Assembly: GCF_002900965.1 (NCBI RefSeq) | Contig: NZ_PJOM01000001.1 | Coordinates: forward strand, 558,001 to 622,000 | DNA length: 64,000 bases | Source of the DNA: Pseudotabrizicola formosa | GTDB taxonomy: Bacteria; Pseudomonadota; Alphaproteobacteria; Rhodobacterales; Rhodobacteraceae | Direction: 5' to 3' | Shown: piece after piece, positions 7,618-15,200 of the stretch | How the letters are laid out: the number at the start of each line of letters is the position of its first letter | Numbering within the stretch: position 1 is the stretch's first letter | Notes under the pieces: generated by a model | What the model was told of the DNA's origin: nothing | Databases searched by the model: none | Seen by the model: the letters and a program-made list of their open reading frames with translations, nothing else | Made by a program: the position numbers and the translations under genes

Positions 7618-8448
7618 ATGTCTGACGAGCTTCCCGATGAGGCGGCCCTGTCGCGTGCGCCATCCCGGTCGCACGGGCGGCTGTCGGCCAAACCGGTGCT
7701 GCGCCCGCGCGATCTGTTCGACGATGCCCGCGCGGTGCGCGGTGCCTGGCTTGCGCGGGTCATCACCCTGTTTCCGCAGGCCTTTCCGGGGGTGTTGGAA
7801 CAGTCCCTGACCGGCAAGGCGATGGATCTGGGGCTGTGGCGGCTCGAAACCTATGATCTGCGCAGCTTCGGCATCGGCAAGCATCGCAATGTGGATGACA
7901 CGCCAGCCGGAGGCGGGGCCGGCATGGTGCTGCGCGCCGATGTGGTGGACGCAGCCATTACCCAGGCAAGCGCGGGGGCGAATCCCGACCGCGCCCGCTG
8001 GCCCGTGGTGTACCTGTCGCCACGCGGCACGCCGTTTGATCAGGCGATGGCGCGGCGCTTTGCGGGCTGTGACGGGCTGACGCTGTTGTGCGGGCGCTTT
8101 GAAGGCGTGGATCAGCGGGTGCTGGATCACCATGCGGTGGAAGAGGTGTCCTTGGGGGATTTCGTGCTGACCGGCGGCGAGATCGCGGCGCAGGCCATTC
8201 TGGATGCCACGGTACGGCTGTTGCCCGGGGTGCTGGGCAATGCCGAAAGCATCGAAGAGGAAAGCCATTCCAACGGGTTGCTGGAGCATCCGCATTACAC
8301 GCGCCCCCCGGTCTGGGAGGGACGGGAAATTCCGCCGGTGCTTCTGTCGGGTGACCATGCCAAGATTGCCAAATGGCGCCGCGCAGAGGCCGAAGCCCTC
8401 ACAGCAGAGCGCAGGCCCGACCTTTGGGCGCGCAAGACCCGCGGTTAA
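7618..8448 (+). CDS. trmD: tRNA (guanine-N1)-methyltransferase TrmD
   Basis: Methylates G37 next to the anticodon using S-adenosylmethionine, preventing +1 frameshifts. The SPOUT trefoil-knot motifs are clear: LCGRFEGVDQRVLDHH, SLGDFVLTGGEIAAQ and LPGVLGN, then the catalytic-loop EEESHSNGLLEHPHYTRP. At 276 residues it is about 20-40 longer than the E. coli enzyme because of an N-terminal extension of roughly 45 residues (RSHGRLSAKPVLRPRDLF) before the normal ARVITLFPQAF start; a GTG near residue 41 is an alternative start. The start lies 3 bases after rimM. The stop codon shares the TTAA at 8445-8448 with the convergent transporter gene. Confidence 0.97.
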   Translation: MSDELPDEAALSRAPSRSHGRLSAKPVLRPRDLFDDARAVRGAWLARVITLFPQAFPGVLEQSLTGKAMDLGLWRLETYDLRSFGIGKHRNVDDTPAGGGAGMVLRADVVDAAITQASAGANPDRARWPVVYLSPRGTPFDQAMARRFAGCDGLTLLCGRFEGVDQRVLDHHAVEEVSLGDFVLTGGEIAAQAILDATVRLLPGVLGNAESIEEESHSNGLLEHPHYTRPPVWEGREIPPVLLSGDHAKIAKWRRAEAEALTAERRPDLWARKTRG

Positions 8449-9338
8449 CGCGTGCGCCCGGCCCTGATGGCCACCGCAACCCCGGCCGCCAGCACCATGG
8501 CCATGCCCAGCAGGCTGAGCGGGGCAGGCACATGGTCAAAGGCCAGCCAGCCCAGTAGCCCGGCCCAGACCAGATGCATGTAATTCACCGGGGCAAGCAA
8601 GGCGGGCGGGGCCTGACGATAGGCCATGGTGAACAGGAAATGCCCGGCCGTCGCCACCACCCCCAAGGCCCCGATCAGCGCCAGGTCTGACAGGGGCGGC
8701 ATTGTGGCGGGCAGCGATTGCACGGCCATGACACAAAAGATCACCAGCCCGGCCACGGCGACATGAAACAGCATCGACATCGTCGATTCCGTCCGGGCCA
8801 GAACCCGCGTCATCAGGTGATAGGCCGTCGACAGGGCGGCGTTCATCAGCGCAAAGATCACCCCCCAGGTGTCGAGCCCGCCCCCCGGACGCATGACCAG
8901 AATGACGCCCCCAAAGGCCAGAACCGCGCCAAACCAGGCCGCAGGATGGACCTTTTCCTGCAACAGCGGTCCTGACAGCAGCATCACCAGAATCGGGGCC
9001 AGATAGATGATCGCCACCGTTTCGCCCACCGGCATCCGCTGCAGCGCAAGACCCATGGTAAGCGAGGCCAGCGCCAGAATGATGCCTCGGGTCACCACCC
9101 AGCTCCTGCGCTGCGCCTGCCACAGGCCAAATCCATGCCGCGGCATCATGAACAGCATCAGCAGCACGACGTTCACCAGATAGCGCCCGGTCTGGACAAA
9201 GGCGATGGGGTAGCGCTCGACCAGATATTTGGTCAACGTGTCGCCAGCGGCGAACAGGAAGACGGCACTCATGACGAACAGCACGCCTTTCAGCGCGCTT
9301 CCCCCGGCGGTTTTGTCCATGTGTTCGGGAATCTCCAT
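8445..9338 (-). CDS. DMT-superfamily (EamA) transporter
   Basis: An inner-membrane permease of 297 residues with ten predicted transmembrane segments in two EamA repeats of about 140 residues each (first from LKGVLFVMSAVFLFAAGD, second from WGVIFALMNAALSTAYH). The family exports or imports metabolites such as amino acids; the substrate cannot be inferred. ATG 9338 is used; ATG 9320 is an alternative. Its TAA stop and that of trmD on the other strand are both read from one TTAA palindrome, so no spacer separates the convergent genes. The promoter must lie in the shared region with rplS. Confidence 0.9.
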   Translation of the reverse strand: MEIPEHMDKTAGGSALKGVLFVMSAVFLFAAGDTLTKYLVERYPIAFVQTGRYLVNVVLLMLFMMPRHGFGLWQAQRRSWVVTRGIILALASLTMGLALQRMPVGETVAIIYLAPILVMLLSGPLLQEKVHPAAWFGAVLAFGGVILVMRPGGGLDTWGVIFALMNAALSTAYHLMTRVLARTESTMSMLFHVAVAGLVIFCVMAVQSLPATMPPLSDLALIGALGVVATAGHFLFTMAYRQAPPALLAPVNYMHLVWAGLLGWLAFDHVPAPLSLLGMAMVLAAGVAVAIRAGRTR

Positions 9339-9387
9339 TGCGGGGTTCTTTTCTGCGCAAATGCCGCAGGGTGCAAGCCTGTGCCAC

Positions 9388-9417
9388 TTGACCGGTTGCC
9401 ATGATTGCCCCTATACG
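9388..9417 (+). promoter_or_regulatory. putative sigma-70 promoter of rplS-rpmE
   Basis: TTGACC (9388-9393), spacer of 18 bases, then TATACG (9412-9417). Both elements are near consensus for a strong housekeeping promoter. It implies a 5' leader of over 200 bases before rplS. Confidence 0.55.
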
Positions 9418-9543
9418 CGCCTGTCCGGGACCGGAATGGTCCGTCGGACCCGATTCCTGTTTGCCTTATCCCGGGTTTCTTCCCCGGTGCGCTGGCCGAC
9501 AGGGCGGTTGCTATGGAAAAGCTGGCCTGATCTCTGGCGGGCT

Positions 9544-9617
9544 CATCGCATGCGATGGGGACCCGGTGAAGACCAAGAGCTCTGAGGCACGGCATCACCT
9601 CTGCGGACCCACCGCAG
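9544..9617 (+). promoter_or_regulatory. structured leader of rplS (palindromes and hairpin)
   Basis: Within the predicted rplS 5' leader there is a perfect 14-base palindrome CATCGCATGCGATG (9544-9557), an 8-base palindrome AGAGCTCT (9576-9583), and a clean hairpin CTGCGG-ACCCA-CCGCAG (9601-9617) ending 19 bases before the rplS ATG. Ribosomal-protein mRNAs are often autoregulated through leader structure; whether L19 binds here is untested. It is not an obvious match to a leader family I know. Confidence 0.4.
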
Positions 9618-9635
9618 GTTGCGAAAGGACCAGGC

Positions 9636-10010
9636 ATGAACCTGATCGCCCAACTCGAAGCCGAGCAGATTGCTGCGCTTGGCAAGACCATCCCGGATTT
9701 CAAGGCCGGGGACACTGTCCGCGTCGGTTTCAAAGTGACCGAAGGCAGCCGCTCGCGTATCCAGAACTACGAAGGCGTCTGCATTGCCCGTCAGGGCGGC
9801 GCGACCATCTCGGCATCCTTCACCGTGCGCAAGATCTCGTTCGGCGAAGGCGTGGAACGCGTGTTCCCGCTGTATTCGACCAACATCGACTCCATCGATG
9901 TGGTGCGTCGCGGCAAAGTCCGTCGCGCCAAGCTGTATTACCTGCGCACGCGCCGCGGGAAATCGGCACGTATCTCGGAAGATACGACCTATAAACCGAA
10001 ATCTGAATAA
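9636..10010 (+). CDS. rplS: 50S ribosomal protein L19
   Basis: Ribosomal protein bL19, located at the 30S-50S interface. The 124 residues include the signature [22 protein letters not shown] in its usual N-terminal region (only part quoted as one block of the barrel), then [20 protein letters not shown] and the basic [14 protein letters not shown] motif. ATG 9636 has AGGA seven bases upstream. The gene forms a two-gene unit with rpmE, 11 bases downstream, ending at a strong terminator. Unlike in E. coli it is separated from rpsP-rimM-trmD by a transporter gene on the other strand. Confidence 0.98.
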   Translation: MNLIAQLEAEQIAALGKTIPDFKAGDTVRVGFKVTEGSRSRIQNYEGVCIARQGGATISASFTVRKISFGEGVERVFPLYSTNIDSIDVVRRGKVRRAKLYYLRTRRGKSARISEDTTYKPKSE

Positions 10011-10021
10011 GGATCGGACCG

Positions 10022-10243
10022 ATGAAAGAAGGCATTCACCCCGACTATCACTTCATCACCGTGAAGATGACCGACGGTTCGACCTATCAGACCCGTTCGA
10101 CCTATGGCAAAGACGGCGACAGCCTGGCGCTCGACATCGATCCGCTGGCGCACCCGGCCTGGACCGGTGGCAACGCCAAGCTGATGGACACCGGCGGCCG
10201 TGTGTCGAAGTTCAAGAACAAATACGCTGGTCTGGGCTTCTGA
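10022..10243 (+). CDS. rpmE: 50S ribosomal protein L31
   Basis: Ribosomal protein bL31 of 73 residues, starting [19 protein letters not shown]. It lacks the zinc-binding CxxC pair of the Cys-containing type, so it is the zinc-independent form as regards metal, while its sequence follows the alphaproteobacterial pattern with a C-terminal [14 protein letters not shown] motif. ATG 10022 follows GGATCGG, 11 bases after rplS. A Rho-independent terminator begins 25 bases after the stop. Confidence 0.97.
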   Translation: MKEGIHPDYHFITVKMTDGSTYQTRSTYGKDGDSLALDIDPLAHPAWTGGNAKLMDTGGRVSKFKNKYAGLGF

Positions 10244-10267
10244 TCCCGACCTTTCGTATGATGGAAC

Positions 10268-10291
10268 AGCCCCGCTTTTGCGGGGCTTTTT
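10268..10291 (+). terminator. Rho-independent terminator of rplS-rpmE
   Basis: Stem AGCCCCGC / GCGGGGCT (8 bp) with a TTTT loop, followed by a run of five T. A textbook terminator 25 bases downstream of rpmE. Confidence 0.92.
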
Positions 10292-10413
10292 CATGTTCTG
10301 ACGCCACAGGTTCAGAAAGCAATGATCCTGACCGCGCCGGGTTTGCCTTCGCGCTTCCCCTTGGGCGGCAACCCGCCTAAAAGAGCGGACAGACTGTGGC
10401 AAAGGGGCAAGGC

Positions 10414-11223
10414 ATGGCGCATATCATCGTCGTGGGCAACGAAAAGGGCGGGTCGGGCAAATCGACCACCTGCATGCATGTGGCCACTGCCCTTGTGCGG
10501 CAAGGCTTCCGCGTCGGCGGGCTGGATCTTGACCTGCGGCAGAAATCCTTTGGCCGCTATGTCGAGAACCGCCGCGCCTATCTTGCCCGCAGCGGGCTGA
10601 ACCTGCCCACCCCCGATTACCGCGACCTTCCCGAGGTGGACGAATCCACGCTTGCCCCCGGCGAAAATCCGTTTGACGCCCGCTTGTCGGCGGCCGTGGC
10701 CGCCCTCGACCCGGTGTCGGATTTCATCATCATCGATTGCCCCGGCAGCCATACCCGGCTGTCACAGGTGGCCCATTCGCTGGCCGACACGCTGATCACG
10801 CCGCTGAATGACAGTTTCATCGACTTTGACCTGCTGGCGCGGACCGATCCGGAAACCGGCAAGGTCAAGGGACCGTCGATCTATTCCGAAATGGTCTGGA
10901 ATGCCCGCCAGTTGCGGGCACAGGCGGGGCTGAAGCCGATCGACTGGATCGTGCTGCGCAACCGTCTGGGTGCGCAGCAGATGCATAACAAAAAGAAGGT
11001 CGGTGCCGCGCTGGAAGAACTGTCCAAGCGCATCGGGTTTCGCGTCTCGCCCGGGTTTTCCGAGAGGGTGATCTTCCGCGAGCTGTTTCCGCGCGGGATC
11101 ACCTTGCTGGATCTCAAGGATACCGGCGTTGACCAGCTGAACATCTCGAACATCGCGGCACGGCAGGAAGTGCGCGACCTGATGCGCGAGCTGCGCCTGC
11201 CGGGCGTTACACCGGAGTTCTGA
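10414..11223 (+). CDS. mipZ: MipZ-like ParA-family division-site ATPase
   Basis: A P-loop ATPase of the ParA/MinD superfamily. Residues 3-9 read HIIVVGNEKGG, and the deviant Walker A KGGSGKST sits at residues 11-18 with the signature lysine. LDLDLRQKSF, IIIDCPG (Walker B), TPLNDSFIDFD and DWIVLRNRL follow, all strongly matching Caulobacter MipZ, which forms a bipolar gradient with ParB and blocks FtsZ assembly away from midcell. The protein has about 269 residues. I prefer ATG 10414, which directly precedes the conserved start, to the GTG 18 bases earlier. The 3' end overlaps a small convergent gene by 17 bases. Function in this species is inferred from family identity. Confidence 0.92.
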   Translation: MAHIIVVGNEKGGSGKSTTCMHVATALVRQGFRVGGLDLDLRQKSFGRYVENRRAYLARSGLNLPTPDYRDLPEVDESTLAPGENPFDARLSAAVAALDPVSDFIIIDCPGSHTRLSQVAHSLADTLITPLNDSFIDFDLLARTDPETGKVKGPSIYSEMVWNARQLRAQAGLKPIDWIVLRNRLGAQQMHNKKKVGAALEELSKRIGFRVSPGFSERVIFRELFPRGITLLDLKDTGVDQLNISNIAARQEVRDLMRELRLPGVTPEF

Positions 11224-11359
11224 TAAAGAGCGTGGCCCGCACTTCGCGCCGTGCATCGCGCGTGCCAATGCGCGTCAGGCGATGGTAAAAGAAGTCATCA
11301 TCGTTGGCCTTTGGGGCAAAAAAGCCGAATTTTTGAAACAGCGTAAGGGCGTAGGTCAT
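11207..11359 (-). CDS. 50-residue hypothetical protein
   Basis: A small basic protein starting MTYALTLFQKFGFF and containing DDDFFYHRLTRIG followed by an Arg-rich stretch. ATG 11359 has an excellent ribosome-binding site (AGGAG, seven bases upstream on the minus strand). The open frame extends further upstream, but nothing there looks coding. The gene converges on mipZ with a 17-base overlap. No transmembrane segment or known motif is visible. I judge it real because of the ribosome-binding site and non-random composition, but cannot suggest a role. Confidence 0.6.
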   Translation of the reverse strand: MTYALTLFQKFGFFAPKANDDDFFYHRLTRIGTRDARREVRATLFIRTPV

Positions 11360-11565
11360 ATCCGGCTCCTGAAGTGATGTGTTATCCCCGCTGATGACAA
11401 GGTTACTGGGGCTTGCGGCAAAATCACGGCGGGCTGTGGCCCAAGGCAAGGCATTTTGGCGGGTAAACTCTGGCAGCCCAAAATTGTCACAAAGCGCCGC
11501 CCGCCATGCCCATTGGGCTTGAGCCAATCCGGCGGCAATGCCACAACATGGCCCGGAGGACCGCC

Positions 11566-13074
11566 ATGCCCAATACCTTGTTTGACAGAGTGTTCGCGCC
11601 ACTTGCCGGGCAAGACCGGCCCTTGCTGCATCTTGCGGACGGCAGCCAGATCTCTGCGTCTGCCTTTGCCGTGCTGGTGGCGCGGCTGGCCGGCGCGCTG
11701 GTGGCGCTTGGGGTGCAACCGGGTGACCGGGTCGCGGTGCAGGTGGCGAAATCGCCCGAAGCCCTTGCGCTCTATGGGGCCACTGTCGCGGCGGGGGCGG
11801 TGTTTTTGCCGCTGAACACCGGCTATACGGCGGCGGAACTGGATTATTTCATCGGCAATGCCACGCCTCGGGTCTTTGTCGGCGACCCGGCGCAGGCGGC
11901 CGCACTGGACCCGTTGTGTGCCACACATGGTGCGCGGTTTATGGGCTTGTCCGGTCACGGCAGCGGCAGTCTGATGGATCTGGCCGCGCGGCAGGAGGCC
12001 GCCTTTGCGCCGGTGGACCGGTCCGGTGCAGATCTGGCAGCGATCCTTTACACCTCTGGCACCACGGGCCGGTCCAAGGGGGCGATGCTCAGCCATGACA
12101 ATCTGCTGTCCAATGCCCGGGTGCTGGCCGAGCTGTGGCGCTTTACCGATGCGGATGTGCTGCTGCATGCGCTGCCGATCTTTCACACCCACGGGCTGTT
12201 TGTCGCATCGAATGTCAGCCTGCTGACCGGGGGACAAATGGTGTTCCTGCCCGGATTTGACACAGAGGCGGTGATTGCGGCCCTGCCGAAATCCACCGCG
12301 ATGATGGGGGTGCCCACCTTCTACACCCGCCTGCTGGACGACCCGCGCCTGACGCGCGATCTGGTCGGGCATATGCGGCTGTTCATCTCCGGCTCGGCCC
12401 CGCTGTTGTCAGAAACCCACATTGCGTTCGAGGACCGCACCGGCCTGCGTATTCTGGAACGCTATGGCATGACGGAAACCAACATGAACACCTCCAACCC
12501 CTATGACGGGGAGCGTCGGGCGGGAACGGTGGGGATGGCCCTGCCGGGGGTGGAGGTGCGGATCATGGCCGATGGGCAGGAGGTGGCACCGGGCGAGGTC
12601 GGCGTGATCGAGGTGCGCGGCCCCAATGTGTTTCAGGGCTATTGGCAGATGCCCAACAAGACCGCCGAAGACCTGCGCCCCGATGGCTGGTTCATCACCG
12701 GCGATCTGGCCACCCGCGACCCTGATGGCTATGTCACCATCGTCGGCCGCGCCAAGGATCTGATCATCACGGGCGGTTACAACGTCTATCCCAAGGAAGT
12801 CGAGGAGTTGCTGGACACATTGCCCGGCATCGCCGAAAGCGCGGTCATCGGCGTGCCGCATCCCGATTTCGGCGAGGCCGTCTTTGCCGTCTTGGCCCGG
12901 ACAAAAGCTATGGCACCGGAACTTGATCAGGTCCGTGCCGCTGTCGCCGCCTCCTTGGCCAAATTCAAACACCCCAAGGGGTATGCGGTGGTCGACACAT
13001 TGCCACGCAACACCATGGGCAAGGTGCAAAAGGCCGAGTTGCGCAAGACACACGCCCGTCAGTTCACATCCTGA
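11566..13074 (+). CDS. matB: malonyl-CoA synthetase (acyl-adenylating enzyme, MatB type)
   Basis: An ANL-superfamily ligase of 502 residues. The phosphate-binding loop YTSGTTGRSKGAMLS, the motif YGMTETNM, the hinge region GWFITGDLATRDPDGYVTIVGR and the C-terminal catalytic lysine in PRNTMGKVQKAELR are all present, so the enzyme should be active. The overall sequence resembles Rhodobacter/Rhizobium MatB, which makes malonyl-CoA from malonate, ATP and CoA; other short dicarboxylate or acyl substrates are possible. ATG 11566 has GGAGGA six bases upstream. No malonate decarboxylase (MatA) or carrier gene is adjacent. The 3' end overlaps the convergent ArsR gene by 16 bases. Confidence 0.85.
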   Translation: MPNTLFDRVFAPLAGQDRPLLHLADGSQISASAFAVLVARLAGALVALGVQPGDRVAVQVAKSPEALALYGATVAAGAVFLPLNTGYTAAELDYFIGNATPRVFVGDPAQAAALDPLCATHGARFMGLSGHGSGSLMDLAARQEAAFAPVDRSGADLAAILYTSGTTGRSKGAMLSHDNLLSNARVLAELWRFTDADVLLHALPIFHTHGLFVASNVSLLTGGQMVFLPGFDTEAVIAALPKSTAMMGVPTFYTRLLDDPRLTRDLVGHMRLFISGSAPLLSETHIAFEDRTGLRILERYGMTETNMNTSNPYDGERRAGTVGMALPGVEVRIMADGQEVAPGEVGVIEVRGPNVFQGYWQMPNKTAEDLRPDGWFITGDLATRDPDGYVTIVGRAKDLIITGGYNVYPKEVEELLDTLPGIAESAVIGVPHPDFGEAVFAVLARTKAMAPELDQVRAAVAASLAKFKHPKGYAVVDTLPRNTMGKVQKAELRKTHARQFTS

Positions 13075-13484
13075 CCGCCGCCATTTTCGGTCTGCACCTG
13101 TCCCGGGCTCCGGGGCAGCGCCCCGGCGCTGTCGGCATCGTCGCCGTCACCAGACAATTCCCCGGCCAGAAACCGCTCGAACGCATCCAGATCGACCGGT
13201 TCGAACTGGCCGAACCCCTGCATCCAGACCGAGGCCGCGCGCAGGGCATCCGGTTCCAGCTTGCACCAGATCACCCGGCCGCGCTTTTCACGGCTGATCA
13301 GACCGGCATCTGTCAATACGGTCAGATGTTTCGAGATTGCCGCAAGGCTCATCCTGAACGGCTCTGCCACATCGGTCACCGCCATGTCATCTTCCAGCAG
13401 CATCGCCAGGATCGCCCGCCGGGTGGGGTCGGCGAGGGCGGCAAAGACCCTGGACAGCAGATCGGGGGAAAGCGCATCGGTCAT
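13059..13484 (-). CDS. ArsR-family transcriptional regulator
   Basis: A 141-residue winged-helix repressor. The DNA-binding domain spans about residues 8-85: VFAALADPTRRAILAMLL, then VTDVAEPFRMSLAAISKHLTVL and the wing LISREKRGRVIWCKL. There is no CxC metal motif in the recognition region, so it belongs to the non-metal ArsR subgroup that often pairs with SRPBCC/AHSA1 genes; here no such gene is adjacent. The C-terminal 40 residues are acidic and probably disordered. ATG 13484 is chosen over an upstream in-frame codon that would place an operator inside the gene. Two matching 16-base inverted repeats lie 33 and 83 bases upstream, suggesting autoregulation. Confidence 0.9.
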   Translation of the reverse strand: MTDALSPDLLSRVFAALADPTRRAILAMLLEDDMAVTDVAEPFRMSLAAISKHLTVLTDAGLISREKRGRVIWCKLEPDALRAASVWMQGFGQFEPVDLDAFERFLAGELSGDGDDADSAGALPRSPGQVQTENGGGQDVN

Positions 13485-13516
13485 GGCCAAACCATGGGCA
13501 GGCTTTGGTAAAAAGA

Positions 13517-13532
13517 TCAACCATCCGGTTGA
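13517..13532. promoter_or_regulatory. ArsR operator candidate, proximal
   Basis: TCAACCATCCGGTTGA, a perfect 6-4-6 inverted repeat, 33 bases upstream of the ArsR start. It shares the half-sites TCAAC...GTTGA with the distal copy 50 bases away. Confidence 0.65.
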
Positions 13533-13566
13533 GGGTTTTGCGCCGCGACGGGCGGCCTTTTGAAAA

Positions 13567-13582
13567 TCAACTGATCAGTTGA
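13567..13582. promoter_or_regulatory. ArsR operator candidate, distal
   Basis: TCAACTGATCAGTTGA, a perfect 16-base palindrome with the same TCAAC-N6-GTTGA arms as the proximal site. Start-to-start distance is exactly 50 bases, close to five helical turns, so two dimers would bind the same face of the DNA. Confidence 0.65.
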
Positions 13583-13745
13583 ATATACCACCATGGCCGG
13601 TTCAGGGGATGCAAGGCGGGCGCGGCACAGCCCTTAGGATTATAAGTATCTGATTTTAAATAATATTGTCCTGCCGCATGTCGGCTTGACTCGGGCCTTC
13701 TCTGCCATTAGCACCGCAGCAACCATCTTCATGGGGGCAAGGCTG

Positions 13746-14084
13746 GTGTCCGACCCGCAAGATCCGTCCGATAGCGCCCGGTTAAAGGCGTTGGAGGCCC
13801 GGATTTCAGCGGCAAAGGCTGCAAGCGAACCGACGCCTCATATGAAGAAAGACTATTCTCAGGCACAGGTCGCCTGGCGGATGGTGATAGAGCTTGTGGC
13901 CGGTCTGTTGATCGGTTTCGGCATCGGATACGGGCTGGATACCCTGCTGGGGACCATGCCGATATTCCTGGTGCTGTTCATCGGGTTCGGTCTGGCTGCG
14001 GGGGTGAAAACCATGCTGCGGTCGGCCAATGAAGTGCAGGAACGCCGGCTGGCCCAGGACGCAGCCGAAAAGAGGGATGACTGA
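13746..14084 (+). CDS. atpI: ATP synthase protein I (AtpI)
   Basis: A small membrane protein thought to help assemble the c-ring. After a charged N-terminal stretch ([16 protein letters not shown]) come two transmembrane helices, [19 protein letters not shown] and [18 protein letters not shown], the AtpI/AtpR pattern of alphaproteobacteria. I prefer GTG 13746 (giving 112 residues starting SDPQDPSDS), which has GGGGGCAAGG upstream and matches relatives that begin MSD; ATG 13731 is the alternative. The end overlaps the atpB start by 8 bases. It is first in the Fo operon. Confidence 0.85.
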   Translation: MSDPQDPSDSARLKALEARISAAKAASEPTPHMKKDYSQAQVAWRMVIELVAGLLIGFGIGYGLDTLLGTMPIFLVLFIGFGLAAGVKTMLRSANEVQERRLAQDAAEKRDD

Positions 14085-14826
14085 CGTGGCGGAAGAAACA
14101 GGCTTGGTGTTCCACCCGATGGACCAGTTCATCGTCAAGCCGCTGTTCGGCGACGGCCCGGTGATGTGGTACACGCCGACCAACGCAACCTTGTGGATGC
14201 TGCTTGCCGTCGTCTGCGTGGTTGCCCTGTTTGTGCTGGGGACGCGCGGCCGTGCCGTCATCCCGACGCGGCTGCAATCTGTGGCCGAAGTGTTCTATGG
14301 GTTCATCTACAAGATGGTCGAGGATGTAACCGGCCATGACGGGGTGAAGTATTTCCCCTGGATCATGACGCTGTTTCTGTTCATCTTCTTCTCGAACATG
14401 CTGGCCCTGATCCCGACCGCCTTTGCGCCGACCTCGCATATCGCGGTCACCGCCGTGCTTGGTTTTGGCGTGTTCATCGCCGTCACGGTGATCGGCTTTG
14501 TCAAGAATGGCGCATCCTTCCTCGGGATGTTCTGGATGAAAGAGGCCCCGCTGTTCTTGCGCCCGATCATCGCCGTGATCGAAGTCATCTCGTATTTCGT
14601 GCGGCCGGTCAGCCATTCCATCCGTCTTGCGGGCAACATCACCGCTGGCCATGCCGTGGTCAAGGTTTTCGCGGCCTTCGCAGGCATCGCCTTGATCGCG
14701 CCGGTTTCCATCCTTGCGATCACCGCCATCTATGCGCTTGAAGTGCTGGTGGCCGTGATCCAGGCCTATGTCTTCACCATCCTGACCTGTGTCTACCTCA
14801 AGGATGCGCTGCATCCGGCCCACTGA
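14077..14826 (+). CDS. atpB: ATP synthase Fo subunit a
   Basis: The proton-channel stator subunit. It has 249 residues with 5-6 hydrophobic helices; the essential arginine in [10 protein letters not shown] is at about residue 183, and the helix-5 region [20 protein letters not shown] completes the half-channels. ATG 14077 overlaps the end of atpI; a GTG three codons later is an alternative. The gene is followed 52 bases downstream by atpE. The set atpI-B-E-F'-F without atpHAGDC shows the split Fo/F1 arrangement characteristic of alphaproteobacteria. Confidence 0.97.
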   Translation: MTDVAEETGLVFHPMDQFIVKPLFGDGPVMWYTPTNATLWMLLAVVCVVALFVLGTRGRAVIPTRLQSVAEVFYGFIYKMVEDVTGHDGVKYFPWIMTLFLFIFFSNMLALIPTAFAPTSHIAVTAVLGFGVFIAVTVIGFVKNGASFLGMFWMKEAPLFLRPIIAVIEVISYFVRPVSHSIRLAGNITAGHAVVKVFAAFAGIALIAPVSILAITAIYALEVLVAVIQAYVFTILTCVYLKDALHPAH

Positions 14827-14878
14827 CACGCGCTCGACACTCTCAAAGAAATCCAAATTCCATCGTAAGGAGCATCAC

Positions 14879-15118
14879 ATGGAACTCGCAGCAGCAGCCG
14901 CACTCGGCAAATACATCGGCGCCGGCATCGCAGCCATCGGTGCAGGCATCGCAGCCGTCGGCGTGGGCAATGTCGCCGCCAACTATCTGGCTGGCGCTCT
15001 GCGCAACCCGTCGGCAGCCGCATCGCAGACCGCGACCCTGTTCATCGGTCTGGCCTTCGCCGAAGCTCTGGGCATCTTCGCCTTCCTCGTCGCCCTCCTG
15101 CTGATGTTCGCAGCCTGA
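14879..15118 (+). CDS. atpE: ATP synthase Fo subunit c
   Basis: The 79-residue proteolipid that forms the rotating ring. It has two transmembrane helices joined by the polar loop RNP (residues 42-44). The proton-carrying carboxylate is Glu62 in FAEALG, Glu rather than the Asp of E. coli. A glycine-rich [17 protein letters not shown] helix packs the ring. There is no Na+-binding Q/ES pattern, so it is a proton type. A strong TAAGGAG ribosome-binding site precedes ATG 14879. Two stem-loops follow in the 82-base gap before the b' gene. Confidence 0.97.
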   Translation: MELAAAAALGKYIGAGIAAIGAGIAAVGVGNVAANYLAGALRNPSAAASQTATLFIGLAFAEALGIFAFLVALLLMFAA

Positions 15119-15142
15119 TCCTTATTGACGTCTTGCGAAACA

Positions 15143-15184
15143 GGGGTGCAGCGCAATCGCGTTGCCCCCTTGAGTTTCAAAGGG
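15143..15184 (+). promoter_or_regulatory. stem-loops between atpE and the b' subunit gene
   Basis: Two consecutive potential hairpins: GGGG...CA.CGC pairing with GCG.TG-CCCC (15143-15169, imperfect, with a 2-base bulge) and CCCTTGA/TCAA-GGG (about 15167-15184, one bulge). They separate atpE from the stator genes and could protect the upstream mRNA or attenuate read-through, fitting the higher c-subunit stoichiometry. This is inference from sequence only. Confidence 0.35.
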
Positions 15185-15200
15185 TCCGATGGAGGACATG

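Larger units (their letters stand above)
13485..13745. other. divergent intergenic region between the ArsR gene and the atp operon
   Basis: This 261-base spacer holds two ArsR-type inverted repeats on the ArsR side (13517-13532 and 13567-13582), then an AT-rich tract (about 13635-13670) and a TTGACT element at 13686-13691 that could be the -35 of the atp promoter, followed at 16-17 bases by a poor -10. If the atpI start is ATG 13731 the region is slightly shorter. Confidence 0.45.
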
